Positions 42,391-50,438 of a stretch of DNA of 58,619 nt are shown here, piece after piece (position 1 is the stretch's first letter; every line of letters starts with the position of its first letter). Origin of the DNA: Bacillota bacterium (GTDB lineage Bacteria; Bacillota; Clostridia; Oscillospirales; Oscillospiraceae); NCBI GenBank assembly GCA_030535235.1, contig JAUNCL010000002.1:1-58619 (forward strand), given 5' to 3'. A model generated the notes under the pieces. The model had not been told where the DNA came from. It saw only the letters and a program-made list of their open reading frames with translations, and made no database searches. Both the position numbers and the translations under genes were made by a program.

Positions 42391-43791
42391 ATGCTTTACA
42401 CCTATGACACCGCCATTCTGGGCTGTGGGGAGGCCGGCATCTTCGCCGGGTATGAGCTGGTCCGCCGGAACCCCGGCATGAAGGTCCTCATTCTGGACCA
42501 GGGCCAGGACATCTACCACCGCAGCTGCCCCATTGTCCACGGCCGGGTGAAGGCCTGCGCCCAGTGCAGGGTCTGCCACACCATGTGCGGCTTCGGCGGC
42601 GCGGGAGCCTTCTCCGACGGAAAATACAACTTCACCACCGCCTTCGGCGGCTGGCTCACCGACTTCATGCCCGAGGCCGAGGTCATGGAGCTCATCGACT
42701 ATGTGGACGAGATCAACACCGCCCACGGGGCCACCAGGGAGGTCTTTTCCACCGACACCCCCGCCGCCCGGGCGTTGCGCAAGAAGGCCCTGGAGCACGA
42801 CCTCCACCTCCTCCAGGCCCGGGTGAAGCACCTGGGCACCGAGAACAACCTGCGCATCCTCACCAACATCTACGAGTCCCTCCGGGACAAGCTCACCTTT
42901 CGGTTCAACACCGCCGTCACCGACATCCGGCAGGCCCGGGGCGGGTATCTGTTAGAGACCGCCGGCGGGGACCAGTTTTTGTCCAAATACCTCATCGCCG
43001 CCCCGGGTCGCTCCGGGGCCGAGTGGTTCGCCGGCCAGTGCCGGGCCCTGGGGCTGCCCCTGCTGAACAACCAGATCGACATCGGCGTCCGGGTGGAGCT
43101 CCCCGCCCTGGTCTTTGAGCACATCACCGATGTAGTCTACGAGTCCAAGCTCCACTACCGCACCAAGGCCTACGGGGATCAGGTCCGCACCTTCTGCATG
43201 AACCCCTACGGCCATGTGGTGGCGGAGAACGTGGAGGGAATCATCACCGTCAACGGCCACAGCTACGCCGACCCCAAGCTCCGCAGCGAGAACACCAACT
43301 TTGCCCTGCTGGTGTCCAACCGGTTCACCGAGCCCTTCGACGAGCCCTACCGCTACGGCAAGCACATCGCCGCCCTGTCCAACATGCTGGCCGGGGGCGT
43401 CCTGGTCCAGCGGTTTGGCGACCTGGTCCGGGGGATGCGCACCAACCCCCACCGGCTGAGCAAGTCCACCACCCGGCCCACCCTCACCGCCGCCGTCCCC
43501 GGGGACCTGTCCCTCTCCCTCCCCAAGCGGCAGCTGGATGACATCATCGAGATGCTCTACGCCCTGGACAAGCTGGCCCCCGGCACCGCCAACTACGACA
43601 CCCTCCTCTACGGGGCCGAGGTGAAATTCTACTCCGCCCGTCTCCAGCTCTCCGGCGATCTGGAGACCCCCATGGAGAACTTCTTCGCCGTGGGCGACGG
43701 GGCGGGCATCACCCGGGGTCTGGCCCAGGCCGGGGCCTCCGGGGTCCGGGCCGCCCGGGCCATTACCCGCCGGGTCCAACAAACGGGATAG
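42391..43791 (+). CDS. FAD-dependent dehydrogenase of COG2509
   Basis: Uncharacterised flavoprotein of 466 residues. The N terminus is a Rossmann FAD motif in variant form (AILGCGEAGIFAGYEL), followed by a cysteine cluster C56-x2-C59-x2-C62-x3-C66 that resembles a ferredoxin [4Fe-4S] site, and then the family signature GFGGAGAFSDGK (67-78). The C-terminal NFFAVGDGAGITRGLAQAGASG closes the FAD site. Members are common in anaerobes and thought to be oxidoreductases; the substrate is not known. It is monocistronic with its own promoter, and the region after it is unusual (see 43801). Confidence 0.82.
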   Translation: MLYTYDTAILGCGEAGIFAGYELVRRNPGMKVLILDQGQDIYHRSCPIVHGRVKACAQCRVCHTMCGFGGAGAFSDGKYNFTTAFGGWLTDFMPEAEVMELIDYVDEINTAHGATREVFSTDTPAARALRKKALEHDLHLLQARVKHLGTENNLRILTNIYESLRDKLTFRFNTAVTDIRQARGGYLLETAGGDQFLSKYLIAAPGRSGAEWFAGQCRALGLPLLNNQIDIGVRVELPALVFEHITDVVYESKLHYRTKAYGDQVRTFCMNPYGHVVAENVEGIITVNGHSYADPKLRSENTNFALLVSNRFTEPFDEPYRYGKHIAALSNMLAGGVLVQRFGDLVRGMRTNPHRLSKSTTRPTLTAAVPGDLSLSLPKRQLDDIIEMLYALDKLAPGTANYDTLLYGAEVKFYSARLQLSGDLETPMENFFAVGDGAGITRGLAQAGASGVRAARAITRRVQQTG

Positions 43792-43800
43792 CAGGCACCT

Positions 43801-44060
43801 TTTGTCTACACCTGGCAACTTTTCGTCGATTTTACAATGGTTTTTCCCTTTTGTGCGTTCTGCCATGTCCAAAAACGGGGACAAATCCGTGGAAAGTGGG
43901 GAAAACCACAATGCAGTAATCCATGCAAAGTGAACATTCCCAAAGGTTTTGCACATTTTCCACCGACTTTTCCACACTGGGGAAAACCCCATGTGGATAT
44001 GACGAAAGGCTCTGTCAACCCCATTTTTCCCGGTGGATTTGCCAAATTTTGACCCCCCAA
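43801..44060. other. AT-richer intergenic region with DnaA-box-like motifs
   Basis: The ~280 bases before mnmE are less GC-rich than the rest. They contain TTTTGCACA (43947) and TTTTCCACA (43968), both matching TTWTNCACA, plus near matches TTTTCCACC (43956) and, on the other strand, ATATCCACA (43992-44000). A direct repeat TGGGGAAAACC starts at 43897 and 43978, 81 bases apart. No coding sequence is convincing on either strand, and I see no known RNA family. Confidence 0.5.
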
Positions 44061-44074
44061 AAGGAGGAACCCCC

Positions 44075-45445
44075 ATGTCTGACCTCATCGCCGCCGTGGC
44101 CACCGCTCCCGGAGCGGGTGGCGTGGGCATCCTGCGCCTGTCAGGACCCGGCGCGGCCCGGACCGCTGCCCAGGTCTTCCGCCCCGCAGGCAGGATTTCT
44201 CTCATCGACGCCCCGGACCGGAAGCTCCTGTACGGGGCCATCCTGGACAAGGAGGGCCGGGTCATCGACAACGGCCTGGCCTTCGTCAGCCGCGCCCCCC
44301 ACAGCTACACCGGCGAGGAGACCGCCGAGCTCCAGGGCCACGGCTCCCCCATGGTCCTCTCCCTGGCCCTGGAGGCCCTCTTCGCCCACGGGGCCCGGCA
44401 GGCCCTGGCCGGGGAGTTCACCCGGCGGGCCTTCCTCAACGGCAAGCTGGACCTCACCCAGGCCGAGGCCGTCATCGACCTCATCCATGCGGAGACCCCC
44501 GCCGCCGCCCGGCAGGCCGCCGGCAGGCTGGAGGGGTCCCTGTCCCGAAAAATCGCCGCCATCTACGATGGGCTGGTGGACCTGTCCGCCCACTTCCACG
44601 CCGTGCTGGACTACCCCGACGAGGACATCGACCCCTTCCGGGCAGAGACCATCCGCTCGGCCCTGGACACCGCCCTGAAAGGGACCGACGCCCTGCTGGC
44701 CACCTACGACCGGGGCCGTCAGCTCACCACCGGGGTCCCCACCGCCATCTTAGGCCGGCCCAACGTGGGCAAGTCCTCCCTGCTCAACGCCCTGGTGGGC
44801 TATGACCGGGCCATCGTCACCCAGGTCCCCGGCACCACCCGGGACACCATCGAGGCCCGGGCCAGCGTGGGGGGCGTCCTGCTGAACCTCACCGACACAG
44901 CGGGCCTCCGGGAGACCGGGGATGAGGCCGAGCGGCTGGGGGTGGCCCGGAGCCGGGCCGCCGCCGAAGAGGCCCGGCTGGTCCTACTGGTGCTGGACGG
45001 CGGCACGGAGCTCACCCCGGAGGACCGGGAGGCCATGGCTCTGGCCAAGGAGGCCCCCGCCTGCATCTGCATCGTGAACAAGTCCGACCTGGACCAGGTG
45101 CTGGACGTAGAGTCCCTCCGCCGGGACTTCCCCCACCTGTGTCCGGTCAGCGCCAAACACCAGGCCGGGCTGGAGGCCCTGGGCCCCCTGGTGGCCGCCC
45201 TCTTCCCCACGGGTGCCGAGAGTCAGGGGGAGGCCCTGCTGACCAACGCCCGTCAGGCCGAGGCGGTGAAGCGGGCCGCCGAGGACCTCCGCCGGGCCGC
45301 CGACGGCCTGGACCTGGGGATGCCCCCGGATCTCCTCCTCTCCGATGTGGAGAGCGCCCTGGAGGCCCTGGGGGAGGTCACCGGCACCACCGTCCGGGAG
45401 GACATCACCCACCGCATCTTCCAGCGGTTCTGCGTGGGCAAGTGA
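44075..45445 (+). CDS. mnmE: tRNA uridine-34 modification GTPase MnmE (TrmE)
   Basis: Works with MnmG to install 5-carboxymethylaminomethyl on wobble uridine of certain tRNAs. The 456-residue protein has the N-terminal folate-binding domain (about 1-118, APGAGGVGILRLSGPGA), a helical domain, and an inserted G domain with G1 GRPNVGKS, G3 DTAGLRET and G4 NKSD. It ends in the conserved FCVGK with the catalytic cysteine. The start at 44075 is 7 bases after AAAAGGAGG. Its usual Firmicutes neighbours (jag, yidC, mnmG, rsmG) are absent here. Confidence 0.96.
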   Translation: MSDLIAAVATAPGAGGVGILRLSGPGAARTAAQVFRPAGRISLIDAPDRKLLYGAILDKEGRVIDNGLAFVSRAPHSYTGEETAELQGHGSPMVLSLALEALFAHGARQALAGEFTRRAFLNGKLDLTQAEAVIDLIHAETPAAARQAAGRLEGSLSRKIAAIYDGLVDLSAHFHAVLDYPDEDIDPFRAETIRSALDTALKGTDALLATYDRGRQLTTGVPTAILGRPNVGKSSLLNALVGYDRAIVTQVPGTTRDTIEARASVGGVLLNLTDTAGLRETGDEAERLGVARSRAAAEEARLVLLVLDGGTELTPEDREAMALAKEAPACICIVNKSDLDQVLDVESLRRDFPHLCPVSAKHQAGLEALGPLVAALFPTGAESQGEALLTNARQAEAVKRAAEDLRRAADGLDLGMPPDLLLSDVESALEALGEVTGTTVREDITHRIFQRFCVGK

Positions 45446-45458
45446 CCGCCTTTTGCCA

Positions 45459-45487
45459 TTGCGCATCCGGCCAGTCTCCTGTATAAT
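45459..45487 (+). promoter_or_regulatory. Promoter upstream of the gene at 45588
   Basis: TTGCGC and TATAAT separated by 17 bases, about 100 bases before the start. Confidence 0.6.
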
Positions 45488-45587
45488 ATTAGGTACTTAA
45501 GAAACGGTGACATCCCTTCCATGGCCAATGTCCCCTTACCATACAAATTAGTATCCTTGCGATAAATACGATAAAGGAGAACGCATT

Positions 45588-46181
45588 ATGGATCTGAACA
45601 ACAACGCCCACCGTCTGGCCCTGGCCCAGCAGGCGGTGGAGACCCTCAACCGCTACACCCACTTCCACTCCAACTATCAGGTGTCCTTCACCCTGGCCGA
45701 CCCCGACGAGAAGGGCCTGCCCCGGATCCACGCCAGATTCGAGCGCTTCGATGGGGTCCCTTTCGCTGAGAGCGCCGTCCCCGCGGACAAGAAGTACACC
45801 CACCTGAAGAACCAGACCGTAGTCATCCGTCTCTTCTTCTTCCCCATGATGAAGGCCGAGTTCGACGAGACCGAGGTCAACCAGTTTGACGTAGTGGACT
45901 TCGACTATGCCGCCATCGTGGGCTACGGCAAGGACAGCCAGGGGAACTATGTGATGAAAGCCCTCTACTTCCCCCCCACCGACGCCCTCATCGCCGGTCA
46001 CAAGCCCGACGAGGACGGGGTGTGGCGGAGCATCCGGGTGCCCACCTACCACATGCACAAGCTGAGCATCGACCCCCGCCAGACCTTCTCCCGGCACCTG
46101 TACCTGGCCGAACGGTTCAGCGAGGCCCTGGAGTACCAGTACGACAAGTACGGCTTCTTCTTCAGCAACCCGGAGGGATAA
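45588..46181 (+). CDS. Conserved-looking protein of unknown function
   Basis: I do not recognise this 197-residue product. It is soluble, with no signal peptide or membrane segment. The N-terminal ~30 residues form a helix (RLALAQQAVETLNRY); the middle alternates beta-like strands (YQVSFTLAD, QTVVIRLFFFP, FDVVDFDYAAIVG), and the C terminus is aromatic (EYQYDKYGFFFSNPEG). It has no cysteine. A good promoter, an AAAGGAGA ribosome site and a following terminator show it is a monocistronic, expressed gene rather than a chance frame. Codon use matches the neighbours. Confidence 0.75.
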   Translation: MDLNNNAHRLALAQQAVETLNRYTHFHSNYQVSFTLADPDEKGLPRIHARFERFDGVPFAESAVPADKKYTHLKNQTVVIRLFFFPMMKAEFDETEVNQFDVVDFDYAAIVGYGKDSQGNYVMKALYFPPTDALIAGHKPDEDGVWRSIRVPTYHMHKLSIDPRQTFSRHLYLAERFSEALEYQYDKYGFFFSNPEG

Positions 46182-46190
46182 GCTTACCAG

Positions 46191-46221
46191 AAAGGACCTG
46201 TAACCGGCAGGTCCTTTTTTG
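46191..46221 (+). terminator. Terminator after the gene at 45588
   Basis: AAAGGACCTG and CAGGTCCTTT stem, short loop, TTTTTTG tail. Confidence 0.9.
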
Positions 46222-46269
46222 TTGCCATATCGTAAGAATTTTTGGGTGTTCCTCCTGGGAAAAATGAAG

Positions 46270-46275
46270 TATAAT
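46270..46275 (+). promoter_or_regulatory. -10 element of the 5'-nucleotidase gene
   Basis: TATAAT, 52 bases before the start. The matching -35 is poor (TGTTCC at a 17-base spacing). Confidence 0.45.
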
Positions 46276-46327
46276 ACGATTGCTCGAGAAATCTAAACCC
46301 GAGACCACAAACAAAGGAGGATGCGAC

Positions 46328-48490
46328 ATGAAAGCATGGAACAAATTCCTCTCCCTCTTCCTCACCCTAATCATGGTGCTGGCCCTGGCCGTCCCGGCGG
46401 GGGCTGTGGAGAGCGAGAAGGACCTGACGGGCTACACCGTCATTCTGCACACCAACGACGTCCACGGCGCCATCGACGGCTACGCCTCGGTGACAGCCTT
46501 GAAGGAACAATACACCGCCGCAGGGGCCAGCGTTTATCTGGTGGATGTCGGCGATTTCAGTCAGGGGGACCCCGCCGTGAGTCTCTCCCAGGGCAAAAAC
46601 GCCATCGACCTGATGAACCTGGCCCGGTATGACCTGGCCGTTCCGGGCAACCACGAGTTCGACTACGGCTTCGACAACCTGAAGGACCTGCAGAACCAGG
46701 CCTGGCCGGGCTTCCTGGCCGCCAACGTCTTATATGACAGCAACCCGGCCTTTACCCCCAACCGGATCTGCACCACCCCTGCCGGCGTCAAGGTGGGCTT
46801 CTTCGGCTTGGCCACCCCCGAGACCGCCACCAAGGCCCACCCCGCCAAGATCCAGGGGCTGACCTTCCTGGGCGGCCAGGAGATGTACGACTGCGCCCAG
46901 GCCCAGGTGGAGCTGCTGAAAGCCGAGGGCTGCGACGTCATCGTCTGCCTGGGCCACCTGGGCATCGACCCCGGCTCCGCCCCCAACCGCTCCATCGACC
47001 TGCTGGAGCACGTGGACGGCATCGACCTCTTCATCGACGGCCACTCCCACTCCACCCTGGCAGATGTCCAGTCCGTCACCAATGAGAGCGCCACCGTGAA
47101 CGGCGCCCTCCTCACCTCCACCGGCTCCAAGCTGAAGAACATCGGCGTGGTGGAGATCGCCCCCGACGGGACCATGGAGGCCCTCAACCTGGACACCGCC
47201 CAGCTCCAGACCCAGGAGGGCTTCACCCCCGACGCCGCCACCGCCCAGTGGGCCGCCGGCATCCAGGCGGAGATCGACGCCCAGTACGGCGTACCCTTCG
47301 CCACCACCCAGGTGACCCTCCAGGGGGAGACCCTGCAGGTCCGCACCGGGGAGACCAACCTGGGGGACCTCATCGCCGACGCCATGGTCTGGCAGGCCAA
47401 CCTGCTGGGTGAGCCCATCGACGGGGCCATCCTCAACGGCGGCGGCATCCGGGCCACCATCCTCGCCGGGGAGATCACCAGGCGGGACATCCAGACTGTG
47501 CTCCCCTTCGGCAACACCCTGTACATGGTGAAGGTCACCGGCGCGGATCTGCTGGAAGCCCTGGAGGCCTCCACCTACTGCACCCCCGACCCCACCGGCG
47601 CCTTCCCCCAGGTCTCCGGCATCACCTTCACCCTCAACACCGGCGCTCCCTTCTCCGCCCAGGAGAACTACCCCAGCTCCACCTACCAGAAGCCCGACGC
47701 CATCAACCGGGTGACCATCCACACCGTGGGCGGCCAGCTCTTTGACCCCAAGGAGACCTACACCATCGTCACCAACGACTACCTGGGGGCCGGAGGAGAC
47801 AGTTACTACTCCTTCACCGATTCCCCCGTCGGCTACGACCTGGGCCTCCCCCTGGACGAGGTAGTCATTGACTACATCACCTCCCAGCTGAAGGGCGTAG
47901 TCGCCGAGTCCGACTACGGCCAGGCCCAGGGCCGCATCGCCACCATCTCCTACCGCGATGTGAAGGCCAGCGACTGGTTCATCAACCCCGTGATCTTCGT
48001 GACCCGCAGCGGGCTGATGCAGGGCTCTGACGGGGCCTTCTATCCCAACGATAACCTGACCCGGGCCATGATGGTCACCGTCCTGTACCGCATGGCCGGC
48101 CAGCCGGAGGTTTCCGCGCCCCCCGTCTTCCTGGATGTGGATGACAACGCCTGGTACGCCGACGCCGTGGCCTGGGCCTATGAGGAGAACATCACCAAGG
48201 GCACAGACACCCTCCACTTCTCCCCCGACCAGCCCCTGACCCGGGAGCAGCTGGCTACCTTCTTCTACCGCTTCGCCGACTACGAGCGCTTTGACGAGAT
48301 CGTGGTGGAGGGGGACAACCTAACCGACTTCACCGACGGAAATCAGGTCAGCGACTTTGCCCGCACCGCCATGAACTGGGCCATCGCCGAGGGCCTGATC
48401 ACCGGTATGGGGGACAACACCCTGGCCCCCCAGGGCACCGCCACCCGCGCCCAGGTGGCCACCATCCTCATGCGCTATGTGAGTGAGTGA
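46328..48490 (+). CDS. SLH-anchored 5'-nucleotidase/metallophosphatase
   Basis: Surface enzyme of 720 residues that probably hydrolyses nucleotides or related phosphate esters for salvage. It has a signal peptide (about 1-26, ending PAGAV) and a calcineurin-like metallophosphatase domain with HTNDVHG (about 36-42), GDFSQGD, GNHEFDYG and the late GHSHS. The 5'-nucleotidase C-terminal domain (about 330-530) has GDLIADAM, NGGGIRATI and a YLGAGGDSYYSF substrate-binding region. Three SLH repeats (about 555-720) follow, with AWAYEENITKGTD and MNWAIAEGLITG. Start follows AAAGGAGG. It belongs with the SLH protein at 7249 as a wall-anchored surface protein. Confidence 0.92.
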   Translation: MKAWNKFLSLFLTLIMVLALAVPAGAVESEKDLTGYTVILHTNDVHGAIDGYASVTALKEQYTAAGASVYLVDVGDFSQGDPAVSLSQGKNAIDLMNLARYDLAVPGNHEFDYGFDNLKDLQNQAWPGFLAANVLYDSNPAFTPNRICTTPAGVKVGFFGLATPETATKAHPAKIQGLTFLGGQEMYDCAQAQVELLKAEGCDVIVCLGHLGIDPGSAPNRSIDLLEHVDGIDLFIDGHSHSTLADVQSVTNESATVNGALLTSTGSKLKNIGVVEIAPDGTMEALNLDTAQLQTQEGFTPDAATAQWAAGIQAEIDAQYGVPFATTQVTLQGETLQVRTGETNLGDLIADAMVWQANLLGEPIDGAILNGGGIRATILAGEITRRDIQTVLPFGNTLYMVKVTGADLLEALEASTYCTPDPTGAFPQVSGITFTLNTGAPFSAQENYPSSTYQKPDAINRVTIHTVGGQLFDPKETYTIVTNDYLGAGGDSYYSFTDSPVGYDLGLPLDEVVIDYITSQLKGVVAESDYGQAQGRIATISYRDVKASDWFINPVIFVTRSGLMQGSDGAFYPNDNLTRAMMVTVLYRMAGQPEVSAPPVFLDVDDNAWYADAVAWAYEENITKGTDTLHFSPDQPLTREQLATFFYRFADYERFDEIVVEGDNLTDFTDGNQVSDFARTAMNWAIAEGLITGMGDNTLAPQGTATRAQVATILMRYVSE

Positions 48491-48521
48491 TCGCCCCTGA
48501 AACGCAGCTTGCCCCCGGCCC

Positions 48522-48550
48522 GAGGGGCCGATGTGGTCATCGGCCCCTAC
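48522..48550. repeat. GATGTGGTCATC-core palindrome
   Basis: GGGGCCGAT/ATCGGCCCC palindrome with a right CCCCTAC boundary but no left GTAG, i.e. an incomplete unit of the GTAGGGG family. Confidence 0.65.
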
Positions 48551-48582
48551 AGGGGAAGCATACCATAAAAACATATAACCAC

Positions 48583-48646
48583 CCGGATATGACAACACCA
48601 CCCCCGCCCTGCATGTGCAGGGCGGGGGTGGTGTTGTCATATCCGG
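48583..48646. terminator. 64-base perfect palindrome between converging genes
   Basis: 31-bp perfect stem starting CCGGATATGACAACACC with only a 2-base TG centre, followed by TTTT on the plus strand. It separates the 5'-nucleotidase from the leftward ABC transporter and is much longer than the other terminators here. Confidence 0.85.
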
Positions 48647-48648
48647 TT

Positions 48649-49386
48649 TTACCGCTCCATAAAGCGGGAGAGGAACTCGCGGGTCTCGTCCCGCTGGGGA
48701 TCGGTGAAGATCTGCTCGGGGGCGCCCTCCTCCCAGATGACGCCGTCCCGCATGAAGACCACGTGGTTGGACACGTCCCGGGCGAAGGCCATCTCGTGGG
48801 TGACCACCAGCATGGTCAGGCCGTCGGCGGCCAGGTCCCGCATGACGGACAGAACCTCGCCCACCATTTCCGGGTCCAGGGCGGAGGTGGGCTCGTCAAA
48901 GAGCAGGACCTCCGGGTCCATGGCCAGGGCCCGGGCGATGGCCACACGCTGCTTCTGGCCGCCGGAGAGCTGCCGGGGCCGGGCGTTGATGTAGGGGGCC
49001 ATGCCCACCTTGGTCAGGTACTTCATGGCCTTCTCCTCGGCTTCCTTCCGGGGCCTCTTCAGCACCTTGGTCTGGCCCACGATGCAGTTTTCCAGCACGG
49101 TCATGTTGTTGAACAGGTTGAAGGACTGGAAGACCATGCCCACCTTGGACCGGTAGGCCGCCGCCCCGCCCTTCCGGGAGAGGATGTTCTCCCCCTGGAA
49201 GTGGATCTCCCCGCTGGTGGGGATCTCCAGGAGGTTGATGCACCGCAGGAGGGTGGACTTGCCGGAGCCGGAGGCCCCGATGATGGAGGTCACATCCCCC
49301 TTGCTCACGGTGAAGTCGATGTCCTTCAGGACCTGGTGATTGCCAAAGGCCTTGGAGAGGTGGTTGACCTGTAAGATCTCTTTCAT
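48649..49386 (-). CDS. Polar amino acid ABC transporter ATP-binding protein (probable lysine)
   Basis: ATPase subunit of a GlnQ-type importer, 245 residues. Walker A is GASGSGKST (about 35-43), the Q-loop is [12 protein letters not shown], the signature is [15 protein letters not shown] and Walker [13 protein letters not shown]. The H-loop VVTHEMAFA follows. The gene is last in a leftward operon (binding protein, permease, ATPase), only 3 bases after the permease. The lysine riboswitch at the head of the operon indicates lysine as the cargo. Start follows GAGGAGAG. Confidence 0.93.
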   Translation of the reverse strand: MKEILQVNHLSKAFGNHQVLKDIDFTVSKGDVTSIIGASGSGKSTLLRCINLLEIPTSGEIHFQGENILSRKGGAAAYRSKVGMVFQSFNLFNNMTVLENCIVGQTKVLKRPRKEAEEKAMKYLTKVGMAPYINARPRQLSGGQKQRVAIARALAMDPEVLLFDEPTSALDPEMVGEVLSVMRDLAADGLTMLVVTHEMAFARDVSNHVVFMRDGVIWEEGAPEQIFTDPQRDETREFLSRFMER

Positions 49387-49389
49387 GGC

Positions 49390-50346
49390 TTACTCTCCTC
49401 TCTGGTCGTGGTCGCCGGCGGCGTTCTGGCGGCGGGTCTCCGCCCGTTCACCCTGGCGCTTGGCCTCGTCCCGCTCGGCCTGCCGGCGCAGCTCCTCCCG
49501 GAGCATACTCTTCACGGCCTCGGGGTTGCGCTCGTCAAAGGGCGTGCCCCGGCCGGGGTGGTTGTAGTTGCCGGCGGTCATGGTCAGGGCGTCCACCTGG
49601 GCCAGCTCGTAGCTGTTGGAGCCGTCCATCTTCTTCTCCAGCAGCCGCAGGAGGAAGGAGGCGGTCAGTGTCAGGCACAGATAGCCGATCATTTCAATGA
49701 CGGCGGAGGGGAAGTACATCAGGTTCACGCCCACGATGTTCCGGTGGACGGCGAAGAACTCGATGAAGCCGATGACGAACATCACGGAGGTGTCCTTGAT
49801 GTTGATGATGAAGTTGTTGCCGATCTGGGGGATGATGTTGCGGAAGGCCTGGGGCAGGATCACGTTGTACATGGTCTGCACGTGGGTCATGCCGATGGCC
49901 TTGGCCCCCTCGGTCTGGCCGGGGTCAATGGAGATGATACCGCCCCGGACGGACTCAGCCATGTAGGCGCCGGTATTGATGGAAACTACGATGAGGGAGG
50001 CAATCCAAATGCCCGTGTTTCCTTTAAATGCCACGGAGCCGCTGGTGAAATAGGGCAGGCCGAAGTAGATGAACACGGCCTGGAGGATCATGGGGGTGCC
50101 GCGGAAGACCTCCACATAGACCCGCACGACCACCCGGATCAGCTTTAAAATAAACCGCTTTCCCAGGGAGTCGTTTTTGGTGTAAGGGATGGTGTTGAGA
50201 ATGCCGCACACCAGGCCGATGATACAGCCCACCAGGGTAGCGACCACGGCTACGATGAGGGTGTTGCGGATACCGGTCAAATAGTTGGGCCAATAGTTCT
50301 CCCACAGGCGGGAGATATCGTAGCCCAATGCAAATAACTTATCCAT
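49390..50346 (-). CDS. Polar amino acid ABC transporter permease (probable lysine)
   Basis: HisM/GlnP-type permease of 318 residues. Several membrane helices and the EAA-loop (ESVRGGIISIDPGQTEGAKAIG) place it in the polar amino acid family; PGQTEGAKAIGM contacts the ATPase. After the last helix (about 210-235) there is a long charged tail of ~75 residues (DEAKRQGERAETRRQ), unusual for this family. I start at 50346 because AAAGGA lies 12 bases upstream. The earlier ATG at 50379 falls in the hairpin of the preceding gene and has no ribosome site. Confidence 0.9.
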   Translation of the reverse strand: MDKLFALGYDISRLWENYWPNYLTGIRNTLIVAVVATLVGCIIGLVCGILNTIPYTKNDSLGKRFILKLIRVVVRVYVEVFRGTPMILQAVFIYFGLPYFTSGSVAFKGNTGIWIASLIVVSINTGAYMAESVRGGIISIDPGQTEGAKAIGMTHVQTMYNVILPQAFRNIIPQIGNNFIINIKDTSVMFVIGFIEFFAVHRNIVGVNLMYFPSAVIEMIGYLCLTLTASFLLRLLEKKMDGSNSYELAQVDALTMTAGNYNHPGRGTPFDERNPEAVKSMLREELRRQAERDEAKRQGERAETRRQNAAGDHDQRGE

Positions 50347-50377
50347 TGGGTAAGGGGTTCCTTTCTCTGAAATCGAC

Positions 50378-50409
50378 ATTATCCGGCCCTGGTCTCAGGG
50401 CCGGATAAT
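50378..50409. terminator. Intercistronic hairpin between binding protein and permease
   Basis: Perfect 13-bp stem ATTATCCGGCCCT and complement with a 6-base loop, but no T-run towards the permease. It probably trims expression of the downstream genes or protects the binding-protein mRNA, giving excess binding protein. Confidence 0.75.
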
Positions 50410-50438
50410 GGGGACTTTTGATTTCTGACTGTGCCAGA

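Noticed and set aside
43806-44060. Short frames on both strands upstream of mnmE
   Set aside because: They are produced by the repeated TTTTCCAC/GTGGAAAA motifs (repetitive FPHFP or GKWGKP text), with no ribosome sites.
43801-44060. Chromosomal replication origin
   Set aside because: DnaA-like boxes are present, but dnaA, dnaN, rpmH, mnmG and parAB are absent, gene direction does not switch here and no clear AT-rich unwinding region is visible. Kept only as a DnaA-box-like region.
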